From Psychrobacter sp. Pi2-1 (GTDB taxonomy: Bacteria > Pseudomonadota > Gammaproteobacteria > Pseudomonadales > Moraxellaceae), in the NCBI RefSeq assembly GCF_904846645.1, contig NZ_CAJHBO010000012.1, positions 29,933-93,932 on the forward strand: a DNA stretch of 64,000 bases, written 5' to 3'. The notes under the pieces were generated by a model. That model was not told where the DNA came from. It searched no databases and saw only the letters and a list, made by a program, of their open reading frames with translations. Each line of letters begins with the position of its first letter. The stretch's first letter is position 1. This document shows, piece by piece, positions 39,367 through 48,447 of the stretch. The position numbers were made by a program, and so were the translations under genes.

Positions 39367-39399
39367 TCGACTTATAAATATAATTTAAACATATAAAAT

Positions 39400-39434
39400 A
39401 AAGCGCTGGGCTAATAACCTATCTGCGCTTTTTG
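39400..39434 (+). terminator. Terminator after the cytochrome c5-like gene
   Basis: AAAGCGC pairs with GCGCTTT around a loop of about 17 bases, followed by T runs. Weaker than the other terminators in this window. Confidence 0.65.
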
Positions 39435-39684
39435 TTTTTACGTCATATTGTATATTGTGTTGCCAGAAAACTGATGGATACTATGATTAAGTAGGCAAAT
39501 GATACAAAGTCTTGCTATAATAATCGAAAATAAACCCTGATGTTAGTAAGTACTTTCAGACTGCTTGTGTCCAAGACCTCAAAATATACGCCATTCTCAT
39601 GATTAAAGAGGCGGCTATATCAGGTATCTTACCAGTGCAATCACTCTAAATAATGCTTACGCCGAGCTAGTAGGATTTGTATCA
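39435..39684. other. Intergenic region upstream of the cytochrome c4 gene
   Basis: About 250 bases, no gene seen. It presumably contains the cytochrome c4 promoter because a terminator lies to its left. Confidence 0.4.
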
Positions 39685-40353
39685 ATGAAAAAGTTAATCG
39701 CTGCTGCCAGCTTATGCGTTGCAAGTTTCAGCGTACAAGCTGCTATTATTGTTCCTGAATATGACGTCAATGCAGGTCAAAAAGTTGCAGAAACCGTTTG
39801 TGCCGCTTGTCATGGTCTTAATGGCGTCAGCATTGTTCCTGCACAGCCAAACCTTGGCGGCCAAAACGTAAAGTACCTATATAAACAGCTAGTCAACTTT
39901 AAAGCAGGTTATCGCAAAAACGGTATCATGCAGTCACAAGTTGCTAATCTGTCTCAGCAAGACCTAGCCAACGTAGCAGGTTATTACGCCAGTCAAGCGC
40001 CTTGGGGCGTTGGCTACGGCAATCCTGCAACCAACCAAGAAGCGACTAAACTATTCTTGGGCGGTGATAAGTCGCGCGGTGTTATTGGTTGTGCCGGCTG
40101 TCATGGTCCAGATGCTGCAGGTAACACTTGGGCTGCATTTCCAAAACTAGGTGGACAGCACGCTCAGTATATTGCTACTCAGCTAAAACTATTCCGTGCC
40201 GCTGGACGTGTTGATGATATCGATAGCGATGATCAAAAACGAGTCAATGATGCCGCCAAAGAAGGCGAGATGGGTATGATGCAAACGGTTGCATCGAAAC
40301 TATCAGATCGTGACATTCGTATCCTGTCAGACTATGTAAGTGCTATTCACTAA
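39685..40353 (+). CDS. Dihaem cytochrome c4
   Basis: A 222-residue periplasmic cytochrome with a signal peptide (residues 1-20, ending VQAA) and two cytochrome c domains. The haem motifs are CAACH (C39, C42, H43) and CAGCH (C136, C139, H140). The segments YLYKQLVNFKAGYRKN and YIATQLKLFRAAGR, in equivalent places of each half, show the internal duplication of the c4 family. Pairing with engB on the opposite strand is conserved in Pseudomonas. The likely role is electron transfer to cytochrome oxidase. Confidence 0.93.
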   Translation: MKKLIAAASLCVASFSVQAAIIVPEYDVNAGQKVAETVCAACHGLNGVSIVPAQPNLGGQNVKYLYKQLVNFKAGYRKNGIMQSQVANLSQQDLANVAGYYASQAPWGVGYGNPATNQEATKLFLGGDKSRGVIGCAGCHGPDAAGNTWAAFPKLGGQHAQYIATQLKLFRAAGRVDDIDSDDQKRVNDAAKEGEMGMMQTVASKLSDRDIRILSDYVSAIH

Positions 40354-40459
40354 TTGAGTCGCATTGATGCGATATCTGATACATACTTTGCTTTGCATAG
40401 AAGGCCATTGAGCAAAGCCACTGAGTATTGAATCGCATATTGATTATATCTGAATGACT

Positions 40460-40483
40460 AAACCCCGATTTCGGGGTTTTTTT
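40460..40483 (+). terminator. Cytochrome c4 gene terminator
   Basis: A compact hairpin (AAACCCCGA with TCGGGGTTT, two-base loop) followed by a run of T. Confidence 0.88.
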
Positions 40484-40706
40484 ATAACTGTTTGTCCCTT
40501 ATATTAAGACAGTATTTAGATGAATTCATTTACAGAGGCCAGTCGTTGCTCTGTATAATTATAAATTATCGTTATTCACTTTATACCAATTTTCAAAATA
40601 CGATTAGCCTTGTCAAACATGTTCAGTCTACTATGCGTGGTAATGGCACTTGTTTTTTTGCTAACTCAGTTTTTGCGAATGGTATTAGATCGTTTGGATT
40701 GAAATT
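40484..40706. other. Region upstream of the transporter-like gene
   Basis: A 72-codon frame (40492-40710) is open here, but it has no ribosome site, resembles no family I know, and overlaps the next start. I treat it as noncoding. Confidence 0.4.
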
Positions 40707-41840
40707 ATGATGATCCGTTATGCTTCTTATTTTATTGCGGCGTTACTACCGTTATTGCTATTTCGTTGGTTTGCACCTGCGTCAATTGGTGAGATCGACT
40801 TTTGGTTACTATGGCTATTAGCCATGGTATTGGTTGCGCTGCCAGTCATTTATGCTGAGATAGCATTGGCCTACCGCAGTGTCGAAGGACCTCTAGCGGG
40901 TATGCAAAAGCTCACTCGTGAAGCAGATGTCAGTCCGATTTGGCGTAGCTTTGGTTGGTTAGCGGCGCTCGTTTCTATTGTGATTGCAGCGTTGGTTATA
41001 TCTGGCGCAAGTACAGGTATATTGTCTGCATTAACTGAGCTAAATAGCGTACCCGATGTACCTAGCTTCGCAGTTGCTGCAGGCCTGATGGTCATTGCAG
41101 TACTTTTAAGCTTGCTGGGTGTTACGCCTTTACCTATTGGTTTAGGATTGATGGTAATAGGGTTACTGCTAGGGTTCGCAAACGGTGTACCCAATGCTAG
41201 TTTTGCTATGACTGATGTCAGTTTGACGGAATGGGCTCGCGCAGTCGCGTTAGCATTAGTGAGTGTCGGTGCAGGTACAGGATTATACTGGTTCGGTCAG
41301 AACTTGGTGAGTAAGCAGACCGTCACAGCGGTAGAAGCAAACAATCAGCAAGCAAAAAACAGAGCGGCTACTCGTGAGTACCGTGCAACCAAGCTAGTGT
41401 TACCGATTTGGGTATTGCAACTGCTGATAGGAGTAGTGGCTTTATTTACTAGCGGTATGTCGCTACCGCCGATTGGACAGCTTTTATATTGGGGCGGGGT
41501 GTTATTTGTAGCCAGTTACTTGCTCCATTACAGTACTCAACAGTTAACGCATAAGTTTGGATTATTAGTTAGTTTGATAATCACTTTTGCTGTAGCGTTA
41601 CTATTAGTGGTTGCGATTCCGACAGCATGGTTAGTTGGCATCTTGGTCATTATTAGTAGCATTGCTGTACTATTATTATCAGTATTTGCGGGTTGGCAGA
41701 TGAAGATTAGCCATCTACGCAAGTCGTTAAATTTTAGCAATGAAGCAGTTTATAACTTGTGGCGAGTGGCGATACGTTTAGTCGTACCATTAGCATTACT
41801 GCTAGCATTGGTAGGTTGGGTGATGCAGTGGTTGAGCTAA
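40707..41840 (+). CDS. Multipass membrane protein, resembles part of the NSS sodium symporter family
   Basis: A 377-residue protein with about nine or ten hydrophobic segments and very short loops. The only polar stretch of note is around residues 205-230 (KQTVTAVEANNQQAKNRAA). The segment PVIYAEIALAYRSVEGPLAGMQ (residues about 46-67, quoted as two adjoining parts) and the following WRSFGWLAALVSIVIAALVI resemble the TM2-TM3 region of neurotransmitter:sodium symporters. The protein is shorter than those (usually 440-500), and the unwound TM1 motif that binds sodium is not visible. It may be a divergent or reduced family member. It overlaps rnfH, suggesting co-translation. Function unknown. Confidence 0.65.
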   Translation: MMIRYASYFIAALLPLLLFRWFAPASIGEIDFWLLWLLAMVLVALPVIYAEIALAYRSVEGPLAGMQKLTREADVSPIWRSFGWLAALVSIVIAALVISGASTGILSALTELNSVPDVPSFAVAAGLMVIAVLLSLLGVTPLPIGLGLMVIGLLLGFANGVPNASFAMTDVSLTEWARAVALALVSVGAGTGLYWFGQNLVSKQTVTAVEANNQQAKNRAATREYRATKLVLPIWVLQLLIGVVALFTSGMSLPPIGQLLYWGGVLFVASYLLHYSTQQLTHKFGLLVSLIITFAVALLLVVAIPTAWLVGILVIISSIAVLLLSVFAGWQMKISHLRKSLNFSNEAVYNLWRVAIRLVVPLALLLALVGWVMQWLS

Positions 41841-42199
41841 CAGTCGAAGGTCGTGACAGCAGTGTGCCACAGTCTACGCAAGCCAATCTAATGACCGTAT
41901 ATCTGGCGTATGCTGAAGATGAGCAGCGCCAGCATTATCTAGCTTTGCAGGTTAGACAAGGTACTAGTTTGCATGAAGCATTGGCGCAAGCAGGGTGGCT
42001 TGAGAAATTTGCAGAACTGGCGAAGTGGTGTGAGCAAGTAATAGATATCACCACGCCAACTGCGAAACGTTGGCATGTAGGGATTTATGCACAGAAACAG
42101 CCATTAAGCTATTTGCTACAGCCTTTTGACCGTATCGAGGTATATCGTAGTTTAAGCGCTGATCCTATGTCTCAGCGCAAAAATAAATCTCGTAGCTAA
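41828..42199 (+). CDS. rnfH: RnfH family ubiquitin-like protein
   Basis: A small protein of the RnfH (UPF0125) family, with a beta-grasp fold of unknown role. The core begins MTVYLAYAEDEQRQHYLALQ and continues through LHEALAQAGWLEKF to the conserved end LLQPFDRIEVYRSL. Start choice is doubtful. GTG at 41828 overlaps the preceding gene and would couple translation; ATG at 41891 begins exactly at the conserved core but lacks a ribosome site; an upstream TTG at 41759 is unlikely. Convergence with bamE matches Pseudomonas and Acinetobacter, where rnfH, bamE and fur lie together. Confidence 0.82.
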   Translation: MVELTVEGRDSSVPQSTQANLMTVYLAYAEDEQRQHYLALQVRQGTSLHEALAQAGWLEKFAELAKWCEQVIDITTPTAKRWHVGIYAQKQPLSYLLQPFDRIEVYRSLSADPMSQRKNKSRS

Positions 42200-42232
42200 C
42201 CGTTAACTATTTAAGCTAATAGGTTTCGCTAA

Positions 42233-42637
42233 CTATGATGCTGGCAGACTCTCAATACCTTCGATGCGCGTGACCAAACCATTATCATCAAAGTAAACAA
42301 CTAAATGCTGGCTGGCGTTTTTGACATCTGCGATGCCTTTGCGGCTACCTTCGGTGCCTGCTTTGTAGTCATAGATATAATCCCAGCGTTTAGGCTCAAG
42401 AGTATCTCGAATCGCAGGGCTGCCAAGAGTATAAAGAACTTGGTTTTGATTCATACCCACTTTTAGCTTTTGAGCTTGGGTTTGCGTAATCGCTGTGCCT
42501 TGTGGCAAATCAATCTTATAAACACTCAATAATGAGCAGCCAGACATAGCAACAGTAGCGCTAAGCATACTGGTGATAACGATCTTACGTAATGCGCTTG
42601 TGTGGCTTAACGGACGGAAATTTAATGTCTTTATCAT
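42233..42637 (-). CDS. bamE: Outer membrane assembly lipoprotein BamE (SmpA/OmlA)
   Basis: BamE is a small lipoprotein of the BAM complex that inserts beta-barrel proteins. The signal region (IVITSMLSATVAMSGC) ends in a lipobox, and SLLSVYKIDLPQGTAIT then matches the BamE start. The conserved LKVGMNQNQVLYTLGSP and WDYIYDYK follow. A frame extends a further 45 codons upstream, but those residues would precede the signal sequence. I prefer the ATG at 42637 (MIKTLNFRPL); 42652 is also possible and neither has a strong ribosome site. Divergent from fur, a conserved neighbour. Confidence 0.9.
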   Translation of the reverse strand: MIKTLNFRPLSHTSALRKIVITSMLSATVAMSGCSLLSVYKIDLPQGTAITQTQAQKLKVGMNQNQVLYTLGSPAIRDTLEPKRWDYIYDYKAGTEGSRKGIADVKNASQHLVVYFDDNGLVTRIEGIESLPAS

Positions 42638-42900
42638 GGTAAGATGACTCATAAGAAATGAATTAGGTGTGGCCAGCGTGAGGTCGTACCAGTCTGACCG
42701 ACAATCTTGGACAAATGATACGTCATTTACTTGCAATTGCCTACCACTTACGACATTATTTACCAAACACAATCTGAATAGTTAGATTAATTATATTTTA
42801 AATTCATAGGCTTGCATCTCGATATTTAGAAAATAATAAGAGAGATGTCTGCGTAAGTTTTATCAGTTTATTATTAATCATTTACTTTATATTAAATAAA

Positions 42901-42920
42901 AATAATCTTTGTTGATTATT
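42901..42920. promoter_or_regulatory. Inverted repeat upstream of fur, possible operator
   Basis: AATAATC and GATTATT form a 7-6-7 inverted repeat 50 bases before the fur start. Its AT-rich palindromic form resembles a degraded Fur box, and fur is often autoregulated. That Fur binds here is inference. Confidence 0.4.
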
Positions 42921-42969
42921 TATCTCATATTTTCTATTTGTTAAGGCTGTCACAGTCAAAAGGGATATT

Positions 42970-43404
42970 ATGGCTTCTTTTACCAATCAAGATTTACGTA
43001 GAGCAGGACTCAAGGTCACGTTACCTCGTATCAAAATTTTAGAGCTATTAGAAAGCGCAGAGCTGCACCACATGAGTGCAGAAGAAGTGTATAAGGCGCT
43101 TATCGAGCAAGGTGAAGATGTAGGTCTTGCCACTGTCTATCGTGTACTGACACAGTTTGAACAAGCAGGTATTGTTGAGCGTCATAACTTCGAAAACAAT
43201 CTATCTGTATTTGAGATTACCCAAGAAGAGCATCACGATCACCTAGTTTGTGATGTGTGTGGCAAGATTATAGAGTTTCATAATGAAGTCATCGAAGAAG
43301 AGCAACTAAAAGTAGCAGAAAAACATGGCTTTAAACTGTCTGGGCATTCTCTCGTGCTATATGGCATTTGTGCGGATCAAGCCTGTAGAGATAGCGCGAA
43401 ATAA
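42970..43404 (+). CDS. fur: Ferric uptake regulator Fur
   Basis: Fur represses iron-uptake genes when bound to Fe(II). The winged-helix DNA-binding half (residues about 1-83) includes KVTLPRIKILELLESAELHH and VGLATVYRVLTQFEQAGIV. The metal-binding and dimerisation half has EEHHDHLVCDVCGKIIEFHN, with the HHDH and CxxC ligands. At 144 residues it is standard. AAGGG precedes the ATG. bamE is divergent, and a bidirectional terminator separates fur from pilU. The C-terminal pair GICADQAC adds two more cysteines. Confidence 0.96.
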   Translation: MASFTNQDLRRAGLKVTLPRIKILELLESAELHHMSAEEVYKALIEQGEDVGLATVYRVLTQFEQAGIVERHNFENNLSVFEITQEEHHDHLVCDVCGKIIEFHNEVIEEEQLKVAEKHGFKLSGHSLVLYGICADQACRDSAK

Positions 43405-43461
43405 TTGTCTAGCGTACTAGTAGAAACGCTTATTTCTACTAGTACTACGATATTGAACAGT

Positions 43462-43498
43462 AAAAAACCCTCGTTATTTATAACGAGGGTTTCTTTTT
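43462..43498. terminator. Bidirectional terminator between fur and pilU
   Basis: AAAACCCTCGTTAT and ATAACGAGGGTTT form a long stem with a two- to four-base loop, with T-rich sequence on both strands. Confidence 0.88.
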
Positions 43499-43530
43499 AT
43501 ATGTCTATTATGCCTAGAAAGCGCAATAAT

Positions 43531-44652
43531 TTAGCTCACATCTAACGATAAACTATCAGCACCTTCATCTAAATTAGCCTTGCCGTTTTTGCTACTGAGC
43601 TTAATTTTTAGGCGTAGATCATTAGGAGAGTCGGCATGTAAAATCGCTTCTTTATACGTTATCTCTCCTTGTTCATACAAATCAAAAAGTGCCTGATCAA
43701 AGGTTTGCATGCCACTGTCTCGTGAGCGTGTCATCACATCTTTGATTTCATGGACTTCTCCTTTACGGATATAGTCACTAATCAGCTGCGAATTTAGCAA
43801 AATCTCAATAGCAGCGCGTCGCCCTTTACCATCAGGTGTGGGGATAAGTTGCTGCGCGATAATAGCTTGCAGGTTCAACGACAAATCCATAAATAACTGG
43901 TTATGGCGATTGGTTTCAAAGAAGTGAATGATACGATCAATTGCTTGGTTGGCATTGTTTGCGTGCAACGTTGCAAACACTAGATGGCCTGTCTCAGCAT
44001 ACTGAATAGCATAACTCATGACTTCACGGTTACGAATCTCTCCGATTAAGATAACATCGGGTGCTTGGCGTAGCGTGTTTTTTAGGCCTGCTTCAAATGA
44101 ATGGGTATCGATACCAACTTCACGCTGGGTAATAATACAGCCGCGATGTTTATGGACAAATTCAATAGGGTCTTCTATCGTAATGATATGACCATGAGAG
44201 TTTTGATTGCGATGTCCTATCATTGCCGCAAGGGTAGTAGATTTACCTGTACCTGTTGCGCCAACTAATAGAATAATACCGCGTTTTTTCATGGCCAACT
44301 CTTTTAGCGCTGGCGGTAAACGTAACTCTTCAACCGTTGGAATATTATTTTCAATTTTCCTTAAAATCATTCCTGCCATATCACGCTGTATAAATGCACT
44401 GACTCGAAAACGAGCTTGTTGTGCTTCATCAGAGATGGCAAATTGACATTCGTTGGTTTCTTCAAACTCTTTTTGCTGGCTTGGTGTCATTACACCTTTG
44501 ACCAATCTCATGGTTTGCTCAGCACTCAAAGGTGTCCTACCGACAGGTAAAATTTTTCCATTCACTTTCATGGAAGGCGCTACGTCAGCAGTAATAAAAA
44601 GGTCAGAGCCATTTTTGCTGATCATCAACTGTAATAGTTTATCAATGTCCAT
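43531..44652 (-). CDS. pilU: Twitching motility ATPase PilU
   Basis: PilU is the accessory retraction ATPase working with PilT. Walker A is GATGTGKS (residues 131-138). The Asp box has ITIEDPIEFVH, Walker B DVILIGEIRN, and the His box GHLVFATLHANNANQAIDR. The ATG at 44652 (MDIDKLLQLM) has AGGTG upstream; an in-frame start nine codons earlier is less likely. The length of 373 residues agrees with P. aeruginosa PilU (382). It lies 105 bases downstream of pilT on the same strand. The C-terminal tail (about 20 residues past LRLKIKL) is polar and acidic. Confidence 0.94.
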   Translation of the reverse strand: MDIDKLLQLMISKNGSDLFITADVAPSMKVNGKILPVGRTPLSAEQTMRLVKGVMTPSQQKEFEETNECQFAISDEAQQARFRVSAFIQRDMAGMILRKIENNIPTVEELRLPPALKELAMKKRGIILLVGATGTGKSTTLAAMIGHRNQNSHGHIITIEDPIEFVHKHRGCIITQREVGIDTHSFEAGLKNTLRQAPDVILIGEIRNREVMSYAIQYAETGHLVFATLHANNANQAIDRIIHFFETNRHNQLFMDLSLNLQAIIAQQLIPTPDGKGRRAAIEILLNSQLISDYIRKGEVHEIKDVMTRSRDSGMQTFDQALFDLYEQGEITYKEAILHADSPNDLRLKIKLSSKNGKANLDEGADSLSLDVS

Positions 44653-44784
44653 ATCGCACCTATACCAGATGTAAGTCAATTAAAATCATATTTCAAATAC
44701 GTCAGTAAAAAGTAAGAAAGTAATTACAGAGACCATAAGTTGTTTGTTATTTTTAGTGGTATCTGTCAATACTGTCTGTCAGTA

Positions 44785-45840
44785 CTATAAAAATGCCTCA
44801 GGCTGCTTGGCATAAGGACGAGCAACATCTTTACTAATGGTTCCCTTACTTACCAAGTTCTTTAACGTCTGATCGAGGGTAATCATGCCATCACCTGCAC
44901 CCGTTTGGATAGCAGAATACATCTGAGCGATTTTGTTCTCACGTATCAAGTTACGGATAGCAGGGGTACCTATCATGATTTCATGGGCGGCTATACGTCC
45001 ACCCGCTTGACGACGTAACAGGGTCTGTGAAATAACAGCTTGCAATGATTCTGACAGCATCGCACGAATCATATCTTTTTCAGCAGCTGGGAATACATCA
45101 ATAACACGGTCAATTGTTTTAGCCGCTGAGCTGGTATGCAAGGTGCCGAACACTAAGTGACCAGTCTCTGCTGCCGTCAATGCCAAACGGATGGTCTCAA
45201 GGTCACGTAGCTCACCTACCAAGATTACATCGGGATCTTCACGTAGGGCAGAGCGCAGTGCTGGCTCAAAACCCAAAGTATCACGGTGTACTTCACGCTG
45301 ATTGATCAAGCTTTTTTTAGATTGATGTACAAATTCAATCGGATCTTCAATAGTTAAAATATGCTCTTTACGGCTTTCGTTAATATAATCAATCATCGCT
45401 GCAAGTGTTGTTGACTTACCTGAACCTGTTGGGCCCGTGACCAATACCACACCACGCTTAAAGTCTGAAACGCGTCTAAAAACATCGCCCATACCTAAGT
45501 CTTCCATCGTTAATACTTTGGAAGGAATGGTACGAAATACAGCACCTGCACCGCGGTTTTGATTAAAAGCGTTGACACGAAAACGTGCTAGATTAGGAAT
45601 TTCAAAAGAAAAATCCGTTTCAAAAAACTCTTCAAAGTCAGCACGTTGCTTATCATTCATGATGTCATAAATAAGCTGATGCACGACCTGATGGGTCATC
45701 TCTGGCATATTGATACGGGTCATTTCACCATCAACACGTATCATTGCCGGCATACCCGCTGAAATATGTAAATCTGACGCCTTATGCTTAACGGTAAAGC
45801 GCAGCAAGTCTTCGATATTAAGATTATTTTTTTCAGCCAT
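44785..45840 (-). CDS. pilT: Type IV pilus retraction ATPase PilT
   Basis: PilT is the hexameric motor that depolymerises pili. Walker A is GPTGSGKS (residues 136-143). LTIEDPIEFVHQ and DVILVGELRDLET follow, and the PilT-specific AIRNLIRENK is present near residue 290, which separates it from PilB and PilU. The length of 351 residues is standard. It is the first gene of a pilT-pilU unit; yggS is divergent, as in Pseudomonas. It supplies the retraction function for the pilus island at 4.7-15.2 kb. Confidence 0.96.
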   Translation of the reverse strand: MAEKNNLNIEDLLRFTVKHKASDLHISAGMPAMIRVDGEMTRINMPEMTHQVVHQLIYDIMNDKQRADFEEFFETDFSFEIPNLARFRVNAFNQNRGAGAVFRTIPSKVLTMEDLGMGDVFRRVSDFKRGVVLVTGPTGSGKSTTLAAMIDYINESRKEHILTIEDPIEFVHQSKKSLINQREVHRDTLGFEPALRSALREDPDVILVGELRDLETIRLALTAAETGHLVFGTLHTSSAAKTIDRVIDVFPAAEKDMIRAMLSESLQAVISQTLLRRQAGGRIAAHEIMIGTPAIRNLIRENKIAQMYSAIQTGAGDGMITLDQTLKNLVSKGTISKDVARPYAKQPEAFL

Positions 45841-46196
45841 AATTTGATATTCCTATCACTTAGTCTAGGTAAGACAAAACACTATAAAAGTACGTGGTAA
45901 ACTATTTATCGATAACCTTAATATAATAAAAGATGATAAGAAGCTCACCAGTACAGGTCTTTACCATCACTAGCATATTCAGCAGCATATGTTAAAGCAT
46001 GTAACAATATCATAACAAGACTATGAGTATTTAACCATCTACTAAATTAAGAAAAAATAGAACTGGATCGTTTTAAAATAATTCTTATAGAAATTATTTT
46101 CAATTTACTTTTAAAAATCGGATAGTTATGTTTTTTTTTATAATAAAAATTGCAGAAAAAAATCTCAAAAAATTAATCAAGCAGTAAGGGCAAAAT
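45841..46196. other. Divergent region between pilT and yggS
   Basis: 356 AT-rich bases, no gene seen. It includes a run of nine T (about 46131). AAGGG precedes the yggS start. Confidence 0.5.
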
Positions 46197-46913
46197 ATGA
46201 AGGAAATGAATGGCAATATTGATGAAGTGACACTTATCGATAACTGGCAACAAGTTAGTAAGCAGATGAAGCAAGCGTGTGATCATGCTGACAGACAGGC
46301 TGATAATGTTATGCTGCTGGCTGTTTCGAAAACGAAACCTGCCGATATGATTGCAACTTTAGCAGAACAAGGACAGCGTGATTTTGGTGAAAACTATCTA
46401 CAAGAAGCCATCGAAAAAATTGCTGCTCTTAAAGCTCAACCTGTAGGCAAGAGTATCGTTTGGCATTATATCGGTAGTATTCAACGTAATAAGACACGTG
46501 ACATTGCAGAGCACTTTGATTGGGTACAAACTGTTGAGCGCGATATCATCGCCAAACGATTGAATGACCAACGACCAGCTGACCTGCCACCATTGAATGT
46601 GCTGATCCAATTAAATATCGATAACGAAGATAGCAAATCCGGATGTTTGCCAGCCCAGTTGCCAGAGCTGATAACAGCGATAAAAGGCTACGAGCGTCTA
46701 CAGCTACGTGGTCTGATGATTATTCCTGCTAAGGCAAATACGGATGCCTTTGCTCGAACTAAGCAGTTGTTTGAAGAGATTAAAGCTGACCATCCAGAGT
46801 TAAGTGGTTGGGATACGCTTAGTATGGGTATGAGTGGTGATATGGCAGAAGCGATAGAAAGCGGCACAACGATGGTACGTGTCGGAACCGCTATCTTTGG
46901 TCAACGTGCTTAA
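46197..46913 (+). CDS. yggS: YggS/PROSC family PLP-binding protein
   Basis: A cytoplasmic pyridoxal-phosphate-binding protein that maintains vitamin B6 and amino acid balance; no catalytic activity is firmly known. The PLP lysine is K45 in LAVSKTKP. DFGENYLQEAIEKI, WHYIGSIQRNKTRDI and the C-terminal LSMGMSGDMAEAIESGTTMVRVG (two conserved halves) are typical. Divergence from pilT is the conserved arrangement. The length of 238 residues is standard. ATG codons occur at 46197 and 46206; AAGGG favours the first. Confidence 0.95.
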   Translation: MKEMNGNIDEVTLIDNWQQVSKQMKQACDHADRQADNVMLLAVSKTKPADMIATLAEQGQRDFGENYLQEAIEKIAALKAQPVGKSIVWHYIGSIQRNKTRDIAEHFDWVQTVERDIIAKRLNDQRPADLPPLNVLIQLNIDNEDSKSGCLPAQLPELITAIKGYERLQLRGLMIIPAKANTDAFARTKQLFEEIKADHPELSGWDTLSMGMSGDMAEAIESGTTMVRVGTAIFGQRA

Positions 46914-46959
46914 AACAATGTCAATGGGCTAATTAAGCATTCTTTAACTAGCTAGTAAA

Positions 46960-48234
46960 TTAAAGGACATCTTCTAATTTGGTGACTAGCATCTGTGTAA
47001 TTTTAAGATTATCAGTTGCGATAATCTCAAATCGATAATTAGCATACTCAATCGTGTCGGTCTTTTTAGGGATTTTTCGGAGCATATACATCATAAATCC
47101 ACTGATAGTCTCGTAATTTTGACTTCGTGGTAAGTCGACGATATCTAATGCACGAATTACATCTTCGATAGGGGTCATGCCATCGATTAGCCACGAGTTG
47201 TCAGTGCGCTGGACAATAGGCTGTTCCTCGAGCGTTACCAACTCACCCATTACAATGCTCATCACGTCCTTTAAGGTGATAACACCAACGACTAGGGCAT
47301 ATTCATTCACAATTACCGCAAAATCAGCGCCAGTAGATTTAAACATCTCTAATACTTCAAATAGAGACAAAGTATCAGGCACGAAAAGTGCTGGCTTCAA
47401 TAGAGTTTTGTTCGTTAAGCTAACTTCTTGTTGGTTCAAAACCAAAGCCAAAAAGCTACGAGATTCTACATAACCAACGATATGCTCTAAATCGTCATCA
47501 TGGCAGACCAAAAATTTATTGTGGGGCTGCTCAATCATGATATTCACGACTTCTTCGGTACTTGTCTTGGTATCAAAGTAAACGATATTTTCTCGAGGAT
47601 TCATCACTGAGGTGACGGTACGCTCCTGCATATCAAAGATGTTTTCGATCAAGTGATGCTCTTGCTTCTTTAGTACACCCGCTTCGGCACCAGCATCCAT
47701 CACTGCATAAATATCTTCTGGTGTCATATCATCTTGACGTATGGTCGAGATGCCAAAAAGCTTAAACAGGATATTTGCAGCCCCATCGAACACCCATATA
47801 ATAGGCTTTAGTATAAATATCAACAACATCATCGGGCGTACGAGCCGTACCGCTATCGTCTCAGCGTTTGACATGGCCAAACGCCTAGGCATTAGGTCGG
47901 CAAGTAGTGAAAACAAACTCGTGATAAGTACAAACGATATAACTGATGCTATCGTTTCACTATTTAATAACTGCTCGAGATAAGGGCTAATGGCCGATTC
48001 ACCCACGGCACCAGCTGAAATAGCGACCGCATTTAGCACTATTTGTACGACGGTGATAAAGCTACCAGGATGCTCTTGCATATTGAGCACATCAAGTGCG
48101 CGAACATCGCCTTCTTTTGCCATAATTTGGAGCTTGATTTTGCGGCCTGCGGCAATGGCAATCTCAGCAGCAGAGACAAAGGTACTTAAGGCAAGCAGTA
48201 AAAGAAGAAAGATACTAGCGGTTAGCAAACTCAT
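46960..48234 (-). CDS. CNNM/CorC-type transporter with CBS domains (YtfL-like)
   Basis: This 424-residue protein belongs to the HlyC/CorC family. The N-terminal CNNM (DUF21) membrane domain covers residues 1 to about 175, with FVSAAEIAIAAGRKIKLQIM after the first helix. A pair of CBS domains follows (NPRENIVYFDTKTSTEEVV, then FAVIVNEYALVVGVITLKDV), and the C-terminal CorC_HlyC domain comes last (LIDGMTPIEDVIRALDI). Such proteins are associated with Mg/Co handling, though the transported ion is not established for this branch; YtfL in E. coli is linked with polyamine stress. It is convergent with yggS and separated from nadE by nadE's terminator. Confidence 0.88.
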   Translation of the reverse strand: MSLLTASIFLLLLLALSTFVSAAEIAIAAGRKIKLQIMAKEGDVRALDVLNMQEHPGSFITVVQIVLNAVAISAGAVGESAISPYLEQLLNSETIASVISFVLITSLFSLLADLMPRRLAMSNAETIAVRLVRPMMLLIFILKPIIWVFDGAANILFKLFGISTIRQDDMTPEDIYAVMDAGAEAGVLKKQEHHLIENIFDMQERTVTSVMNPRENIVYFDTKTSTEEVVNIMIEQPHNKFLVCHDDDLEHIVGYVESRSFLALVLNQQEVSLTNKTLLKPALFVPDTLSLFEVLEMFKSTGADFAVIVNEYALVVGVITLKDVMSIVMGELVTLEEQPIVQRTDNSWLIDGMTPIEDVIRALDIVDLPRSQNYETISGFMMYMLRKIPKKTDTIEYANYRFEIIATDNLKITQMLVTKLEDVL

Positions 48235-48336
48235 GACGTACTCGAAAAAGAAATAAAGATAATTGAGGCAAAATAGTTAGTGAAACTGTGTGGAAAAGAA
48301 TATGGTTAGGTGTAAAAATTTTTGATGGATAAAAAC

Positions 48337-48363
48337 CAAAAAAGCTGAGTAAGCACCCAGCTA
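48337..48363 (-). terminator. nadE terminator
   Basis: On the minus strand AGCTGGGT and ACTCAGCT form a stem (one G-T pair) with a four-base loop, followed by six T. Confidence 0.75.
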
Positions 48364-48403
48364 ATAGTAAAAATTCGATATCTTGTAAAACTGGCTAACT
48401 AGT

Positions 48404-48438
48404 ACCTCTCAACTCATAGACAGTAGAAATTGAGAGGT
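48404..48438. repeat. Inverted repeat just after nadE
   Basis: ACCTCTCAA and TTGAGAGGT form a nine-base stem with a 17-base loop. No T run follows, so it is a 3' stem-loop rather than a terminator; it might protect the nadE transcript end. Confidence 0.6.
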
Positions 48439-48447
48439 GTGTAGTAA

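Noticed and set aside
40492..40710. A 72-codon frame ahead of the transporter-like gene.
   Set aside because: No ribosome site, no recognised motif, and it overlaps the next start in another frame.
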